Shown: in pieces, positions 13,130-13,693 of the stretch | How the letters are laid out: every line of letters starts with the position of its first letter | Position numbering within the stretch: position 1 is the first letter of the stretch | Assembly (NCBI GenBank): GCA_030587605.1 | Contig: JAUQYT010000332.1 | Coordinates: 1 to 13,693 of the forward strand | From: Candidatus Njordarchaeum guaymasense | GTDB lineage: Archaea > Asgardarchaeota > Njordarchaeia > Njordarchaeales > Njordarchaeaceae | Reading direction: 5' to 3' | DNA: 13,693 bases | Program-made: the position numbers and the translations under genes | Notes under the pieces: model-generated | Told to the model about the DNA's origin: nothing | Database searches by the model: none | What the model saw: the letters and a program-made list of their open reading frames with translations, nothing else

Positions 13130-13693
13130 CCACTTCAGGTCTATAACACAATGAGCGGACATCTGGAGCCATTCGAACCGCTGAGCGAAGGCATAGTGAA
13201 CATCTATGTTTGTGGTCCGACCGTCTACGACTACTGCCACATAGGCCACGCTCGAACCTACCTGTCCTTCGATGTCATTGTTCGTTACCTGGAGTACAGG
13301 GGCTACAAGGTCAGATATGTCGTTAACATCACGGACGTTGATGACAAGATCATTGCCCGCGGTGAAGAGTTGAATGAGGATCCACTAGTCTTGGCGAGAA
13401 GGTTTGAGGAAGCCTTCCATGAGGATATGAGAGCATTTCAACTCAGGCCGGCGGATCATTACCCACGTGTTTCAGAGCACATTGGTGACATAGTTGCCGT
13501 AATCAAGGCTTTGATGGCACAGGGGTGTGCGTACGAAGCTGACGGCGATGTCTACTTTAATGTTACAAGGATTGAGGACTTCGGAAAGCTGTCCCATCAG
13601 AAGCTTGAGAAGATGCAGATTGGCGCTAGGGTCGTGGTGGATAGGAAGAAAAGAAGCCCATACGATTTCGCATTGTGGAAGCGAGCCGGGGAA
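13127..13693 (+). CDS. cysS: Cysteinyl-tRNA synthetase, N-terminal part
   Basis: The first 189 residues of cysteinyl-tRNA synthetase, the class I enzyme that charges tRNA-Cys in the cytoplasm. Visible landmarks are QVYNT (4-8), IYVCGPTVYDY (26-36) with zinc-ligand C29, the ATP-binding HIGH motif H38-I-G-H41 followed by ART, NITDVDDKIIARG (about 59-71), the RPADHYPRVSEHI helix and, at the end, a RSPYDFALWK motif next to the synthetic site. The window cuts the gene before the second zinc-ligand set and the KMSKS loop. The start is TTG at 13127, chosen from homology and the GGTGA ribosome site; the usual ATG guess at 13151 would lose the first conserved strand. The 149 bases between the DUF3786 gene and this start hold only very short ORFs and no clear promoter. 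Confidence 0.95.
   Translation, partial: MPLQVYNTMSGHLEPFEPLSEGIVNIYVCGPTVYDYCHIGHARTYLSFDVIVRYLEYRGYKVRYVVNITDVDDKIIARGEELNEDPLVLARRFEEAFHEDMRAFQLRPADHYPRVSEHIGDIVAVIKALMAQGCAYEADGDVYFNVTRIEDFGKLSHQKLEKMQIGARVVVDRKKRSPYDFALWKRAGE

Noticed and set aside
1..13693. Search for CRISPR arrays, insertion sequences, tRNA or rRNA genes
   Set aside because: No spaced direct repeats, transposase motifs, terminal inverted repeats or tRNA-like cloverleaf sequences were recognised by eye.

Overview
The window looks like chromosomal DNA of an uncultured, anaerobic, protein- or detritus-degrading archaeon. The reasons are AT-rich TATA-like boxes at archaeal spacing (one placed for a leaderless transcript), Shine-Dalgarno sites of the GGTGA/GGAGG type, a DUF3786 gene, a long-form MutL and tight stop-to-start gene packing. 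An Asgard (Thorarchaeota-like) or Bathyarchaeia-type lineage would fit, but that is a guess; no rRNA, tRNA or phylogenetic marker settles it. TTG start codons are unusually frequent. No mobile element, CRISPR array or RNA gene was seen.

Layout. Positions 1-9556 are read entirely from the minus strand. In transcription order they hold: an N-acyl-D-amino-acid deacylase homolog (9556-7925); a possible 58-residue ORF (7916-7740); a tightly packed cassette of four uncharacterised membrane proteins starting with a DUF6754-type protein (7685-4696); a hairpin/T-run terminator; a second deacylase paralog (4566-2977); a small two-helix membrane protein (2918-2508); a MutL/GlmL-type ATPase (2366-525); and, overlapping its stop by one base, a partial barrel-sandwich (lipoyl/RnfC-like) protein that runs off the left edge. 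On the right, an M81 (MlrC-like) metallopeptidase is divergent from the first deacylase (9671-11182, plus). It is followed by a decayed C-terminal piece of an M19 membrane dipeptidase (minus), a nitroreductase (minus), a DUF3786 protein (plus) and the first 189 codons of cysteinyl-tRNA synthetase (plus).

How the genes may work together. Two D-aminoacylase-type amidohydrolases, an M81 peptidase and the relic of a renal-dipeptidase-like enzyme suggest use of N-acylated or D-configured amino acids and dipeptides, perhaps from bacterial cell-wall detritus. MutL belongs to the GlmL family linked to B12-dependent aminomutases, but no mutase subunit lies in the window. The four-gene membrane cassette, flanked by the deacylase paralogs and followed by MutL plus its barrel-sandwich partner, is the best candidate for an undescribed system. 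Two of its proteins are membrane-anchored soluble domains and two are polytopic membrane proteins. I can describe its architecture but not its function.
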